Below, piece by piece: positions 35,232-44,764 of a stretch of 64,000 bases of DNA. The translations under genes were made by a program, and so were the position numbers. The notes beneath the pieces were generated by a model, which did not search any database, had not been told where the DNA came from, and was given only the letters and a program-made list of their open reading frames with translations. Position 1 is the stretch's first letter, and each line of letters opens with the position of its first letter. Origin of the DNA: Hymenobacter terrestris (GTDB lineage Bacteria > Bacteroidota > Bacteroidia > Cytophagales > Hymenobacteraceae); the NCBI RefSeq assembly GCF_013377905.1, contig NZ_JABKAV010000002.1:1-64000 (forward strand), given 5' to 3'.

Positions 35232-35239
35232 TACTTTTG
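35232..35239 (+). promoter_or_regulatory. TonB-dependent receptor promoter -7 box
   Basis: TACTTTTG is an exact TAnnTTTG match, 22 nt before the ATG. No -33 TTG is seen at the usual spacing, which fits an activator-dependent promoter. Confidence 0.65.
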
Positions 35240-35261
35240 TAAAACCCTTTTCGAGCCTTGT

Positions 35262-38090
35262 ATGCAACGCACGCTTATCCTGTTTTTTCTGCTGATAACT
35301 AGTTCTCTAGCCTGGGCCCAGCAAGCCACGCTGAGCGGAACGATTCGCGATAAAAAAACCGGCGAGGGCGCCATCGGAGCCACCGTTATCATAACGGGAA
35401 CCACCCAGGCCGCGCCCGTGGAGCTCGATGGCACGTACCGGCTCCTCGCCGCGCCGGGCACCTATACTATCAGTGTGCAGTCGATTGGCTACAAGCCGCT
35501 CACGTTTCCGGGTACGGTACTGCGCGAAGGCCAAACGACCACGCTCAACGGCTCGCTTGAAGAAAGCAGCCAGTCGCTGGGCGAAGTAGTGGTGACGGGT
35601 CAGAAGCAAACCGGCACCGAAGTGGCCCTGCTCCAGGATCTGAAGAAGTCGGAGGTGGTAGTGAGCGGTATGAGCAGCGACCAGATTGTGAAGACGCTGG
35701 ACCGCGACGCGGCCGAGGTGGTAAAGCGCATTCCGGGCGTAACCATTCAGAATAATACGTTTGTCGTCGTACGCGGCCTGTCGGAGCGCTACAACACGGT
35801 TATGCTCAACGATGCCATTACACCTTCAGCCGAGGTGGATACCCGCTCGTTTTCGTTTGACATTTTGCCTTCATCGGTAATCGACCGGATTTTGGTTTTT
35901 AAATCCGGCTCGCCGGAATTGCCGGGCGAGTTTGGCGGGGGTGTAGTAAAAGTATATACCAAGAACAGCGTATTGGATAATACTACCAGCTTTTCGGTTT
36001 CCAGCTCGTACCGTAGCGGCACGACCTTTCGAAACGACTACCTGACCAGCGGCACGCCCGGGTGGCTGGGTTACGACAAAGGCAACCGGGGGCTGCCCAG
36101 CGGCATCCCGGGCCAGATCACCCCCGGCACCACACCTAACAATGAGATTGGCAACACTTTGCGCCAGATAAATAATCGTTGGCTGCCGAACGTAGGTACG
36201 GCCGCCCCGGATCTGCGTGCGTCGTTGGGCTTGACGCGGCGCTTCGAGGTTGGGAACACCTACTTCAGCAATGTAACGTCGCTGTCGTATTCCAACACCC
36301 ACCAGCAATACAATATCGAGCGCAACCGCTACCTGATCGAGGTTGACCCTGCTACGGGCCAGCCGGCGGCGCAATACAAGTACAACGACGAGCGGGCAGT
36401 AACGGGCACCCGGCTCGGGGTAATCCACAACTGGCAGGCCCGCATCAACGACAACAACCGGTTGGAATTCCGCAACTTCCTCAACCAGTACGGTACCGAT
36501 GAGGTGGTTCATCGGACCGGTGAGGAGCTTTCGGATGGGCAGGAACGCGACGATTACGCCCTGCATTACCAGAGCCGCACCATTTACTCGGGGCAGCTAC
36601 AGGGCTTCCACGACCTGGGAGCGGCTAAACGGTCTACCATCACCTGGTTGGGGGGTTATAACTACGTGTACCGGAACGAGCCCGATTATAGCCGCTACCG
36701 CAACGTACGGGCCACCGGCCTCGACCGGCCTTTCGCGGTTAATATTCCTAACGGAGGCAACCCCTTCGATGCCAGCCGTTTCTACTCGGACCTGCGCGAA
36801 AACACCTACACGGCCAGCGGGCAGTGGGAGCGCCGCTTTACCGGCCGCGACACGACGAAGGCGAACGAGTTCAAGCTGCGCATTGGCTTCTATGCCGAGC
36901 AGAAAGACCGGGACTTGCAAAACCGCTACTTCTCGTTTATTCGGGGCAACGACTTTTTCAAGGACCGCACCCGGGCCAACCGGCTTTCGCTGCTGCCCAT
37001 CGACCAGATCTTCGCTCCTGAAAACCTGGACCCGCTGACCGGCTTCACGTTGGCCGAAGGAACCAGCCCCGAGGACCGCTACAACGCCGAGAATACCTTG
37101 TTGGCCGGTTACGTAGGAGTAGTAGCACCCCTGACCGATAAGCTCAACCTTTCGGGCGGCGTCCGCGTGGAGTACAACCGTAAGTTTCTGCGCGACGGCA
37201 ACCCCAGCCGGGAGCCCTACGAGGAGAAGCGCACAATTCCAATGCCTTCACTCAACCTAACCTATAACTTCACCCAACGCTCGTTGCTGCGCTTAGCGGG
37301 CAGCGTTACCGTGAACCGCCCCGAATTTCGGGAAGTGGCGGAGTACGACTACTTCGACTTCACGACCAATGCCATTATCCGCGGCGACCAGAACCTAAAA
37401 ACGGCGACCATCTACAACGGCGACCTACGCTACGAATTCTACCCTAGCCGCTCGGAAATGATTTCGTTCGCGGTTTTCTACAAGCACTTCGACCAGGCCA
37501 TCGAGCAGGTTACGCGCCAGGTGTCGGGCAGCCAACTCTACCTTACCTACACCAACGCCGACCGCGCCTACGACGTTGGGGCCGAGCTGGAGGTGCGTAA
37601 GTCGCTAATTGATATCAGCCAGAGCCGCGTACTCCAGCGCTTTTCCATGGTGCTGAACGCTTCGCTTATTAGAAGCCGGGTAAACCTGGCCGAAACGGAT
37701 GAAACCGTCGGATTTGCCCTGTTCGACCGTCCCTTGCAGGGCCAGTCGCCCTACGTGGTGAATGCCGGCGTGTTTTACCAGGATGATGACCACAAATGGC
37801 AAGTATCGGCCCAGTATAACGTCATCGGTCAGCGCATCGCCTTCGTGGGCGACCAGCGCCAGAACTACTCTGTTATTGAGATGCCGCGCAACATAATTGA
37901 CCTCTCGGTAACCAAAGGGTTTGGTAAGCATTTGCAGTTGCGGGCGGGTATTCAGGACATCATCAACCAATCGGTCCGCCAGTACTACGACTTCGACCGC
38001 AATGGTAAGATTAGTAAGAACGAAGACGGTCCTTTTGCCCGCTACAAGCTCGGCAACTATTCTACCCTGGGCCTGACGTACCAGTTCTAA
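35262..38090 (+). CDS. TonB-dependent outer-membrane receptor with carboxypeptidase-like N-terminal domain
   Basis: Takes up a large or scarce solute across the outer membrane with energy from TonB. It has 942 residues. The signal peptide (RTLILFFLLITSSLAWAQ) is followed by a carboxypeptidase D regulatory-like domain (about 20-105: ATLSGTIRDKKTGEGAIGATV), then a plug (about 110-245: GEVVVTGQK, VVKRIPGVTIQNN, VVRGLSERYNTVMLND, PGEFGGGVVKV) and a long barrel to the terminal ...STLGLTYQF. No SusD-like partner is present; the next gene instead encodes a secreted beta-helix protein. Both have Pho-box-like repeats upstream, so the pair may be induced by phosphate limitation. The substrate is unknown. 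Confidence 0.94.
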   Translation: MQRTLILFFLLITSSLAWAQQATLSGTIRDKKTGEGAIGATVIITGTTQAAPVELDGTYRLLAAPGTYTISVQSIGYKPLTFPGTVLREGQTTTLNGSLEESSQSLGEVVVTGQKQTGTEVALLQDLKKSEVVVSGMSSDQIVKTLDRDAAEVVKRIPGVTIQNNTFVVVRGLSERYNTVMLNDAITPSAEVDTRSFSFDILPSSVIDRILVFKSGSPELPGEFGGGVVKVYTKNSVLDNTTSFSVSSSYRSGTTFRNDYLTSGTPGWLGYDKGNRGLPSGIPGQITPGTTPNNEIGNTLRQINNRWLPNVGTAAPDLRASLGLTRRFEVGNTYFSNVTSLSYSNTHQQYNIERNRYLIEVDPATGQPAAQYKYNDERAVTGTRLGVIHNWQARINDNNRLEFRNFLNQYGTDEVVHRTGEELSDGQERDDYALHYQSRTIYSGQLQGFHDLGAAKRSTITWLGGYNYVYRNEPDYSRYRNVRATGLDRPFAVNIPNGGNPFDASRFYSDLRENTYTASGQWERRFTGRDTTKANEFKLRIGFYAEQKDRDLQNRYFSFIRGNDFFKDRTRANRLSLLPIDQIFAPENLDPLTGFTLAEGTSPEDRYNAENTLLAGYVGVVAPLTDKLNLSGGVRVEYNRKFLRDGNPSREPYEEKRTIPMPSLNLTYNFTQRSLLRLAGSVTVNRPEFREVAEYDYFDFTTNAIIRGDQNLKTATIYNGDLRYEFYPSRSEMISFAVFYKHFDQAIEQVTRQVSGSQLYLTYTNADRAYDVGAELEVRKSLIDISQSRVLQRFSMVLNASLIRSRVNLAETDETVGFALFDRPLQGQSPYVVNAGVFYQDDDHKWQVSAQYNVIGQRIAFVGDQRQNYSVIEMPRNIIDLSVTKGFGKHLQLRAGIQDIINQSVRQYYDFDRNGKISKNEDGPFARYKLGNYSTLGLTYQF

Positions 38091-38198
38091 CTGGTACCTC
38101 AGGCCGTTGGGCCCGCGATATTCAGGTGTACGGAACGGCAGATTTAGGATGCTGTAGCTACCATTTTCCAGCCCCCATTATCTGGTTGGCAACGCGGG

Positions 38199-38235
38199 TA
38201 ACCGTTTGATAACACACTCCTAACCGAATCGTAAC
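38199..38235 (+). promoter_or_regulatory. Pho-box-like direct repeats upstream of the beta-helix protein
   Basis: Four TAAC units start at 38199, 38210, 38221 and 38232, each exactly 11 bp apart (TAACCG, TAACAC, TAACCG, TAACGC). This is the spacing of PhoB/PhoP operators. A CATCTTTG box (38269-38276, one mismatch to TAnnTTTG) lies 24 nt before the ATG. Confidence 0.6.
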
Positions 38236-38299
38236 GCTCGATTTAGGCCTGAAAACGTGCTAACAACTCATCTTTGCACCACCATCTAATTCCTTATCC

Positions 38300-39973
38300 A
38301 TGAAGAAGCTTGTACTCCCTATTTTCTTAGCCGCTGCCTGCCTTGTGGGCGGTAACCATGTAGCGCTGGCTCAAACGGTATGTCCGGCCGCGCCTACGCC
38401 CGTTTCGGTAGCTGGCAACATCACCACCAACACCACCTGGACCCGGACGAACATTTACCTGTTGGCCGATTACGTTAACGTAAAGTCGGGGGCCACGCTA
38501 ACCATCGAGCCGGGTACAATTATCCTGGGCCGGAAGGAAACCACAACGACGAAAGCCGGCACGCTCATTATTGAGCGGGGTGCCAGGCTGATTGCGGATG
38601 GCACGGCCACCCAGCCCATTGTTTTCACTTCGAATCAGCCTGCTGGTAGCCGCAACCGGGGCGACTGGGGCGGTATTGTGCTGCTGGGTAATGCGCCCGT
38701 TAACCAGACGAATCCTATCATTGAAGGAGGGATAAACCAGAACTACGGGGGTACTGATGCTGCCGACAACTCCGGTATTCTGCGCTACGTACGCATCGAG
38801 TTTTCGGGTATCGCCCTGCTGCCTAACAACGAAATCAACGGCCTTACGATGGGCGGTGTTGGTTCGGGCACTATTATCGACTATGTGCAGGTGAGCAATA
38901 ATGGCGACGACTCTTTCGAGTGGTTTGGGGGCACGGTGAATGCCAAGCACTTGGTTTCGTCGGGCGCTACGGACGACGACTTCGATACCGATTTTGGTTA
39001 CTCGGGCAAAGTGCAGTACGGCCTCATTATTCGTAACCCCGACGAAGCCGACGTATCGGGTTCGACCGCTTTTGAGTCGGACAACGACGGGCAGGGCTCG
39101 GCTTTCACGCCCATAACGTCGCCGGTTTTCTCCAACATAACCGCTATTCTACCCAACCCGATTGGTGCAACAGCCAACTTCACGCGGGCCCTGCACCTAC
39201 GGCGGAACACCAGCATCTCCATTTTCAACTCCGTTTTCGCCGGCTGGCCAATCGGCCTGACGCTGGATGGCGCCGCTGCTCAAGCCAATGCCACGAGCGG
39301 CAGCTTGTCGATTAAGAATACGGTACTGGCCGGCATGACGACCAACAATTTCCAGGCCGCTGGTGTAACGACCTACGACGTGGCAGGCTATTTCAACGCC
39401 GCCGACCGGGCCAACCAAACGGTTGCCACTGCTACGGCGCTGAACCTGAACGCTGACAATTTCCAGTTCGTGGGCAATACTGCCGCCAACTACCTGCTAC
39501 CCGCCAATTCGCCTTTGGTAAGCGGCGGAGCCTTCACCGACGCGAAGTTGGCAGATGCCTTCTTTGACAAGACCGGAACCTATCGGGGAGCTTTCCCGGC
39601 GGCGGCTACTGCCGGTGCGACCAACTGGGCCGCCGGCTGGACGAACTTCAACCCCCAGATTACCTGCTACAACCGCGCTGGCCTCACGCTGGCTACCAAG
39701 TCGGCTTCCGACCAGCTCCAGCAGCTGGCCGTAGTGCCCAACCCCAGCAATGGCCCGGCCGAGCTGCGCTTCAACCTTAAGCGCGGCGGCGCGGCCTCAG
39801 TGCGGGTATTCGACCTGACCGGCCGCCAGGTAGCCACGGTGCTGGTCGATAGCAAGCTGAACACCGGCGACCAGGCCCTGCGTCTGCCCACCAACCTGAA
39901 AGCCGGCGTGTACATGGCTACAGTAACCACCACTGAAACCAGCCAGTCGGTCCGCTTCGTGGTGGTCCGCTAG
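38300..39973 (+). CDS. Secreted right-handed beta-helix protein with T9SS sorting domain
   Basis: 557 residues. The signal peptide is KKLVLPIFLAAACLVGGNHVALAQ. The middle (about 35-330) has parallel beta-helix-like strands (VKSGATLTIEPGTIILG, GTLIIERGARLIADG, GDWGGIVLLGNAPVN, ILRYVRIEFSG, IIDYVQVSNNGDDSFEWFGG). The last 80 residues are a type A T9SS C-terminal sorting domain (AVVPNPSNGPAELRF...VRVFDLTGRQV...LKAGVYMATVTT), so it should leave through SprA and be attached to the surface. Its position after a TonB-dependent receptor and the shared TAAC operator suggest that it captures or processes the receptor's substrate. No enzyme motif is seen. Confidence 0.88.
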   Translation: MKKLVLPIFLAAACLVGGNHVALAQTVCPAAPTPVSVAGNITTNTTWTRTNIYLLADYVNVKSGATLTIEPGTIILGRKETTTTKAGTLIIERGARLIADGTATQPIVFTSNQPAGSRNRGDWGGIVLLGNAPVNQTNPIIEGGINQNYGGTDAADNSGILRYVRIEFSGIALLPNNEINGLTMGGVGSGTIIDYVQVSNNGDDSFEWFGGTVNAKHLVSSGATDDDFDTDFGYSGKVQYGLIIRNPDEADVSGSTAFESDNDGQGSAFTPITSPVFSNITAILPNPIGATANFTRALHLRRNTSISIFNSVFAGWPIGLTLDGAAAQANATSGSLSIKNTVLAGMTTNNFQAAGVTTYDVAGYFNAADRANQTVATATALNLNADNFQFVGNTAANYLLPANSPLVSGGAFTDAKLADAFFDKTGTYRGAFPAAATAGATNWAAGWTNFNPQITCYNRAGLTLATKSASDQLQQLAVVPNPSNGPAELRFNLKRGGAASVRVFDLTGRQVATVLVDSKLNTGDQALRLPTNLKAGVYMATVTTTETSQSVRFVVVR

Positions 39974-40027
39974 GTTTCGGGGCTGATTATCCGCTTCCTT
40001 TCCCAATTTTTTATTCTATCCTTATCC

Positions 40028-40065
40028 GAGCCGGCGTCCCTTAGGGGGCGTCGGCTCCGTTATTT
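40028..40065 (+). terminator. Terminator after the beta-helix gene
   Basis: 13-bp stem with two wobble pairs (40028-40040 with 40045-40057), 4-nt loop, followed by CGTTATTTT. It lies 54 bp after the stop. Confidence 0.75.
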
Positions 40066-40120
40066 TCAGCTAGCCAGGGGCCAATCGGTGCTCCGGGGGC
40101 CGCATCGTACTTTTACATCC

Positions 40121-41359
40121 GTGTCTGCTACCCCCCTGCTCCCACTGCGCGTTCTGCACCTGCCCAAATGGTACCCCCACCGCTACGACGACCAGGATGG
40201 CGACTTTGTGGCCCGGCACGTAGCCGCCATTGCCGCCACCAGCACGCCCGCGCAGCCTTTGCAGAGCGCCGTGGTATTTGCGGCCGTGGCGCGGGGGCCA
40301 TTGGGCAGCGTTATCGAAAGTGAAGTGGACCTGAATGGCCCGGTGCCCACCTGGCGCTACTACTACCGCGCCCGCCTTACGGGGCTGGCTCCGCTGGATA
40401 AGCTGCTGAAACTGGGCCTGTGGCTGCTATGCATGGGCAAGGGCTGGCGGGCCGTGCGCCGGTACTGGCAGGACCAGCAGCCCGATGTAGTGCATGTGCA
40501 TGTATTGCTCCGCACCGGCCTGGTGGCGCTTTGGATGAGGCACTGGCACCGGATTCCTTACGTGCTAACGGAGCACGCAACGGCTTTTTTGCCCATCAAT
40601 GCGCCCCGCCTAAGCTGGTGGCGCGGTTGGCTGGCGGGGCAGCTGGTGAGTCGGGCCGCTGCTTTCACCCCCGTTTCCGATGACCTGAAACGTGCCCTGG
40701 AGCGGCTGGGCGGCCGGGCCCGGCAAACCGTTATCATCCCCAACGTGGTGGATACCGACCAGTTTAGGCTGCCTGCTGCGGCTGGTCAGCGTCGGGGCCT
40801 GTTAAACGTGGCCGCCTTCAACGAACAGGCTAAAAACCTGAGCGGCACGCTACGCACCATTGCCCGGCTGCGTACCAATCATCCCGAGCTACACCTGCAC
40901 CTGCGTATTGCCGGCTACGGTCCGGCCGAGGAGCAGATGCACCGGTTGGCCACCGAGCTTGGTTTGCTGACCGATGGCACAGTGGAGTTTCTGGGCAAGC
41001 TGACTTCGGAGCAGGTGGCCACCGAAATGCGCCGGGCCCAAGCCTTCGTGTTGTTTTCAAATTACGAAAACCTGCCCTGCGTACTAATTGAGGCGCAGGC
41101 CAGCGGCCTGCCCGCCGTGGCCACCCGCGTGAACGGCGTACCCGAGCTGCTGCCGCCTAACGGCTCGGCCGGCCTGTTGGTGGCGCCCGGCGACGAGCCG
41201 GCGCTTTACGCCGCCCTGCTGGAGGTGCTGCAGGCCCCGGCCGGCCGCTTCAACGAGCAGCAGATGCGCGCAACGGCGCTGGCCCGCTTCAGTTACCCAG
41301 CCGTGGGCACCGCCTTCCGGCAGTTGTACGGGTTAGTGGTTAGTAGAGGCATTTATTGA
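40121..41359 (+). CDS. Glycosyltransferase family 4
   Basis: Transfers a sugar from a nucleotide donor to a lipid- or polymer-linked acceptor in the cytoplasm. It has 412 residues from GTG at 40121, chosen because a TACTTTTA promoter box lies 5 nt before it; an upstream GTG at 40088 would add 11 residues across that box. GT-B features: N-terminal LPKWYPHRYDDQDGDFVARHV, HVHVLLRTGLVAL, YVLTEHAT, FTPVSDDLKRAL, NVVDTDQF. The C-terminal donor domain has IAGYGPAEEQM and the E-x7-E motif SNYENLPCVLIEAQASGLP. It is followed by a flippase, so it probably builds the same surface glycan. Sugar and acceptor unknown. Confidence 0.9.
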   Translation: MSATPLLPLRVLHLPKWYPHRYDDQDGDFVARHVAAIAATSTPAQPLQSAVVFAAVARGPLGSVIESEVDLNGPVPTWRYYYRARLTGLAPLDKLLKLGLWLLCMGKGWRAVRRYWQDQQPDVVHVHVLLRTGLVALWMRHWHRIPYVLTEHATAFLPINAPRLSWWRGWLAGQLVSRAAAFTPVSDDLKRALERLGGRARQTVIIPNVVDTDQFRLPAAAGQRRGLLNVAAFNEQAKNLSGTLRTIARLRTNHPELHLHLRIAGYGPAEEQMHRLATELGLLTDGTVEFLGKLTSEQVATEMRRAQAFVLFSNYENLPCVLIEAQASGLPAVATRVNGVPELLPPNGSAGLLVAPGDEPALYAALLEVLQAPAGRFNEQQMRATALARFSYPAVGTAFRQLYGLVVSRGIY

Positions 41360-41413
41360 GCTGCTGACTGATTTCGTTCTACTTTTCGTCGTTTCGTTAG
41401 TCTCCCTGCCTAA

Positions 41414-42679
41414 ATGCTGCGCCGAGTCGTTCAGAATTTTACCACCCGCCTGGCTACGGCCCTGCTCAGCTTCGGAGTGGTGTGGCTGACGGCGCGCTAC
41501 CTGGGCGCGGCAGGCCGGGGCGCCGTCAGCCTATTCGTAACCGACTGCGCGGCTATTCTGCTCTTTATCGGGCTGCTGGGCGGCTCCTCCCTGATTTATC
41601 TGGCCCCGCGCCGCAACCTCTGGCACCTGCTGCTGCCGGCCTACGGCTGGGCAACGCTGGTGTGCGCACTGGGCACGGGCATGGTGGCCCTGCTGCGGCA
41701 GCCGGCACCCGCGTACCTGCTGCACTTAGGAGTGCTGAGCCTGCTGCAGGCCTTTTTCTCGATAAACACGGCCCTGCTGCTAGGTCGCCGCCGCGAGGGC
41801 ACCTACAATCTGCTCACATTGGCCCAAGTGGCGCTGCTGGCCGGTACGCTGCTGTTAGCATTCAAGTTTGGCGGGCGCTGGGTTTCCGTTGAAACCTACT
41901 ATTACGCCGCCTATATGGCCTTTGGGCTGCCGCTGCTGCTGAGTCTGGTGCCACTGTTGCGCCTGCCCGACCCGCGCCGCCGCCGGGGCCTCCGGCTGCG
42001 GGCCACCACCCGCGAGCTGGCCCGCCACAGCCGGGGGGCGCATTTCTCCAACATGCTGGCCTTCGCCAACTACCGCCTCGGATACTACTTTGTAGCCTAT
42101 TTTGCCGATGCCCGGGCCGTGGGAGTTCTTTCGGTGGGAGTGGCCCTGATGGAGGCCATCTGGCTGATTCCGCGTAGCGCGGCGCTGGTGCAGTATGTCG
42201 ATCTGGTGAACACGCCCGGTGGCAGCCCACTACCCGAATCGGCGCTGCGGGTGGGGCGGCTGGCAGTGCTGGGCACGGCCGCGGCGGTGCTGGTGCTGGT
42301 AGCGGTGCCACCGGCTATGCTCACTGCTGTGTTCGGCCGCGAATTTGGGCCCGCGCAAACGGTAATGCGGCTGCTGGCGCCGGGTTCGGTTATGATGGCC
42401 GTGCAGATGCTCATCAGCAGCTACTTTGCCGGCCGCGCGCAGTACCGCATCAACAACGCCGCCACTCTATTTGGTTTGGTTCTGACTCTGACCGGAGGAC
42501 TGCTGCTAATTCCGCGCCTGGGTATTGAGGGGGCGGCGCTGGCCTCCACGCTTTCTTATACTGCCTCCACGGCCTTTCTGCTCTGGCATTTTCGCCGCGC
42601 CACAGGCCTGGGCATTACGACTTTCCTGCCCGGCCCCACCGATATCACCCGCGCCTGGCAGCTACTGCGGAGCCGCTAA
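41414..42679 (+). CDS. Oligosaccharide flippase family membrane protein
   Basis: 421 residues, about 12 hydrophobic helices of the polysaccharide biosynthesis/MOP type. The N-terminal RLATALLSFGVVWLTARYLGAAGRGA is the family's first amphipathic helix and TM1 with the LGxxGxG turn. A later segment LLLIPRLGIEGAALASTLSYTAS matches the C-terminal Wzx pattern. It follows the glycosyltransferase by 54 bp and has a possible promoter box TACTTTTC at 41380-41387. It is clearly different from the flippase at 5088. It likely exports the product of the neighbouring glycosyltransferase. Confidence 0.87.
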   Translation: MLRRVVQNFTTRLATALLSFGVVWLTARYLGAAGRGAVSLFVTDCAAILLFIGLLGGSSLIYLAPRRNLWHLLLPAYGWATLVCALGTGMVALLRQPAPAYLLHLGVLSLLQAFFSINTALLLGRRREGTYNLLTLAQVALLAGTLLLAFKFGGRWVSVETYYYAAYMAFGLPLLLSLVPLLRLPDPRRRRGLRLRATTRELARHSRGAHFSNMLAFANYRLGYYFVAYFADARAVGVLSVGVALMEAIWLIPRSAALVQYVDLVNTPGGSPLPESALRVGRLAVLGTAAAVLVLVAVPPAMLTAVFGREFGPAQTVMRLLAPGSVMMAVQMLISSYFAGRAQYRINNAATLFGLVLTLTGGLLLIPRLGIEGAALASTLSYTASTAFLLWHFRRATGLGITTFLPGPTDITRAWQLLRSR

Positions 42680-42723
42680 TGAGCCGCGCCGAAGGAGTCT
42701 TCTGGCAAGATGTCAGGCCTCAC

Positions 42724-43548
42724 CTAGCTGCCATTAGCTACCTGCACCGTTACCTCAAAGGCTGGCACCGGATCGGCCAGCGGGTTGGGCAAATGCGTAG
42801 GCAGCGGCACAGGCATGTACAGGGCACAGAGCGTATTTTCGACCTGGGTGAGCTGGCCCGGTGCGGCGGCCGGCAACCCATCGAGGATACCCGCCAGCAC
42901 CTCCCAACGGGGCTGGCAGGGCTGGCGACTGGCATCATGCCACACCACCACTGTTTCGGGCCCCACTAAGTGCTCGAACACCCGCCGCGTATCAGTGCGC
43001 ACGGCTTCGTAGCGGTGGTCACCGTCGATAAACACCAGGTCAAAGTGCCCCAGCGCGGCTAAGTCGTAGGTGGCCGAGTTGCCGTGCAGGTGGGTTACGT
43101 TGGGCAGCGGGCGCGAGAAATAGCCGTGCAGCTCGATGTAGCGCTCCGGCAGCCCCAGCGCCCGTAACTCTTCGGCCGCTAAATTCAGCGTCTGTACCTC
43201 GGCGGCTACGGCCGCCACGTTGGCCGCGCTTTCGCCCCGCCATGTTCCAATTTCAAAATATCGGCAGCCGGGCTTGCTGCGAGCCAGCGCCCGCAGCAGG
43301 GCTAGGTCGGTGGGTAGCGAGCCGCCGTCGCGGAAGGCGAAGGGCGTAACAGTTTCGCCGGTAGCCGGCAGCAGCGCAGTCAGCGGCACCACTGGCAGCC
43401 CGCCCGTTGCTGCTACGCCCCAACGACCTGCATGACGCAATACCTGGTCCTGCCAGCCGGTTTCGTCGGCTGCCAGCACGTGGTTGAGCAGCCAGGGGTT
43501 GCGCACCAGGCTCGCGAGGCCGCGCAGAGTTTTGCTGAGCTTAGACAA
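42724..43548 (-). CDS. Class I SAM-dependent methyltransferase
   Basis: Small-molecule or glycan methyltransferase of the Methyltransf_24 type. Motif I is CRYFEIGTWRGESAANVA, and a downstream acidic strand is FDLVFIDGDHRYEAVRTDTRRVF; VVVWHDASR follows. The start is uncertain: TTG at 43548 (SKLSKTLRGLASLVRNPWLLN) matches what I expect of the family; a GTG at 43611 would add 21 residues rich in Pro/His. It is the convergent neighbour of the flippase and may modify the same glycan, which is inference. 274 residues from TTG. Confidence 0.85.
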   Translation of the reverse strand: MSKLSKTLRGLASLVRNPWLLNHVLAADETGWQDQVLRHAGRWGVAATGGLPVVPLTALLPATGETVTPFAFRDGGSLPTDLALLRALARSKPGCRYFEIGTWRGESAANVAAVAAEVQTLNLAAEELRALGLPERYIELHGYFSRPLPNVTHLHGNSATYDLAALGHFDLVFIDGDHRYEAVRTDTRRVFEHLVGPETVVVWHDASRQPCQPRWEVLAGILDGLPAAAPGQLTQVENTLCALYMPVPLPTHLPNPLADPVPAFEVTVQVANGS

Positions 43549-43640
43549 AAGATGAGGGTGAAATGAGGGGTGTGGGGAGGGCAGCCACGCGGCCAGAAAA
43601 GAAACCGGCACTCACTTGGGTTATCCGCGCCGGCGTGCCC

Positions 43641-44621
43641 CTAGCTAATCGGCACTTTGCGCAGGATGGCCTCAATCATGTCCTGAGTTCGGACGCCGTC
43701 GGCTTCAGCTTCATAGTTGAGCAGGATGCGGTGGTTGAGCACGTCAGCGGCCACATCCTTGATATCCTCGGGCAGCACGTAATCGCGCTCATCCAGGAAA
43801 GCCACGGCCTTGGCTGCCCGGTGCAACGCAATGCTGGCGCGCGGGCTCACCCCGAACTGCAGATACTGCTGGAACTCGGGCAGGTCGTATTCGGCCGGCT
43901 TACGGGTGGCAAACACCAGCTCGATAATGTACTTCTCCAGCGTTTCGGAAATCTGAACCTGATTGATATGATGCCGGATACCAAAAATGTCATCCCGCGT
44001 AAGAACCGGGTGCACATCGTCGGCATAACTCAGGTTGGCCATGCGCCGCATAACCTCCAACTCATCGGTTTTCTTGAGGTAATCGACGTGTACCTTCAGC
44101 ATAAACCGGTCGACCTGGGCCTCCGGCAGCGGGTAGGTACCCTCCTGCTCCACCGGGTTCTGAGTGGCCAGCACCAAAAAGGGCAAATCGAGCGGATACG
44201 TGGTTTCGCCGATGGTCACCTGCTTTTCCTGCATGGCTTCGAGCAGGGCGCTCTGCACTTTGGCCGGGGAACGATTCACCTCATCAGCCAGTACGAGGTT
44301 GGCGAAAATCGGCCCCTTCTTCACCTCGAACTCCGAGCGGCTCTGGTTATAAATCATGGTACCCACCAAATCGGAGGGAAGCAGATCGGGAGTGAACTGC
44401 ACACGCTGGAAATGCAAATGCAACACCTTTGCCAAAGTGCTTACCGTCAGTGTTTTGGCCAGACCCGGCACGCCTTCCAACAGCACGTGGCCGCCGGTAA
44501 ACAGCCCAATCAGCAGCCGGTTTACCATATACTGCTGGCCCACCACCACCTTGTTCATCTCGGCAAACGCCTGCCTTATTTTCTGCTGGTAATCGTCGGG
44601 AGAAAGCATAGCGGATGACAT
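43641..44621 (-). CDS. MoxR family AAA+ ATPase
   Basis: Chaperone-like ATPase that helps activate or assemble other proteins, often with VWA-domain partners. It has 326 residues. Walker A GVPGLAKT, Walker B LVLADEVNR, sensor-1 FLVLATQNPVEQEGTYPLPEAQVDRF and arginine-finger region GVSPRASIALHRAAKA are all present. The ATG at 44621 is preferred to a GTG two codons upstream. A TACCTTTA box (one mismatch) lies on the minus strand at 44654-44661. No VWA or DUF58 partner gene follows in the window, so the partner is elsewhere. Confidence 0.94.
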   Translation of the reverse strand: MSSAMLSPDDYQQKIRQAFAEMNKVVVGQQYMVNRLLIGLFTGGHVLLEGVPGLAKTLTVSTLAKVLHLHFQRVQFTPDLLPSDLVGTMIYNQSRSEFEVKKGPIFANLVLADEVNRSPAKVQSALLEAMQEKQVTIGETTYPLDLPFLVLATQNPVEQEGTYPLPEAQVDRFMLKVHVDYLKKTDELEVMRRMANLSYADDVHPVLTRDDIFGIRHHINQVQISETLEKYIIELVFATRKPAEYDLPEFQQYLQFGVSPRASIALHRAAKAVAFLDERDYVLPEDIKDVAADVLNHRILLNYEAEADGVRTQDMIEAILRKVPIS

Positions 44622-44725
44622 AGGCACGGGGCAGCAAGCGGAAGTCAGGAGCTTAAAGGTAGAAATTTGACTTCGTTCAGTCCTTCTTCACTCTCCCTCT
44701 CTCGACCCATCAACCTGCTAAATAA

Positions 44726-44759
44726 AAAAGGCAGCCTCACATAAGCGGAGCTGCCTTTT
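44726..44759 (-). terminator. Terminator of tRNA-Leu
   Basis: 10-bp stem (44726-44735 with 44750-44759, AAAAGGCAGC/GCTGCCTTTT) with T-run on the minus strand, 5 nt beyond the 3' end of the tRNA. Confidence 0.8.
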
Positions 44760-44764
44760 AAAAG

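Noticed and set aside
43549..43611. GTG-initiated extension of the methyltransferase
   Set aside because: Pro/His-rich, not expected in the family; TTG at 43548 preferred, but this is not certain.
43563..44618. 351-codon plus-strand frame opposite moxR
   Set aside because: Antisense shadow of the MoxR ATPase gene, which has all AAA+ motifs.
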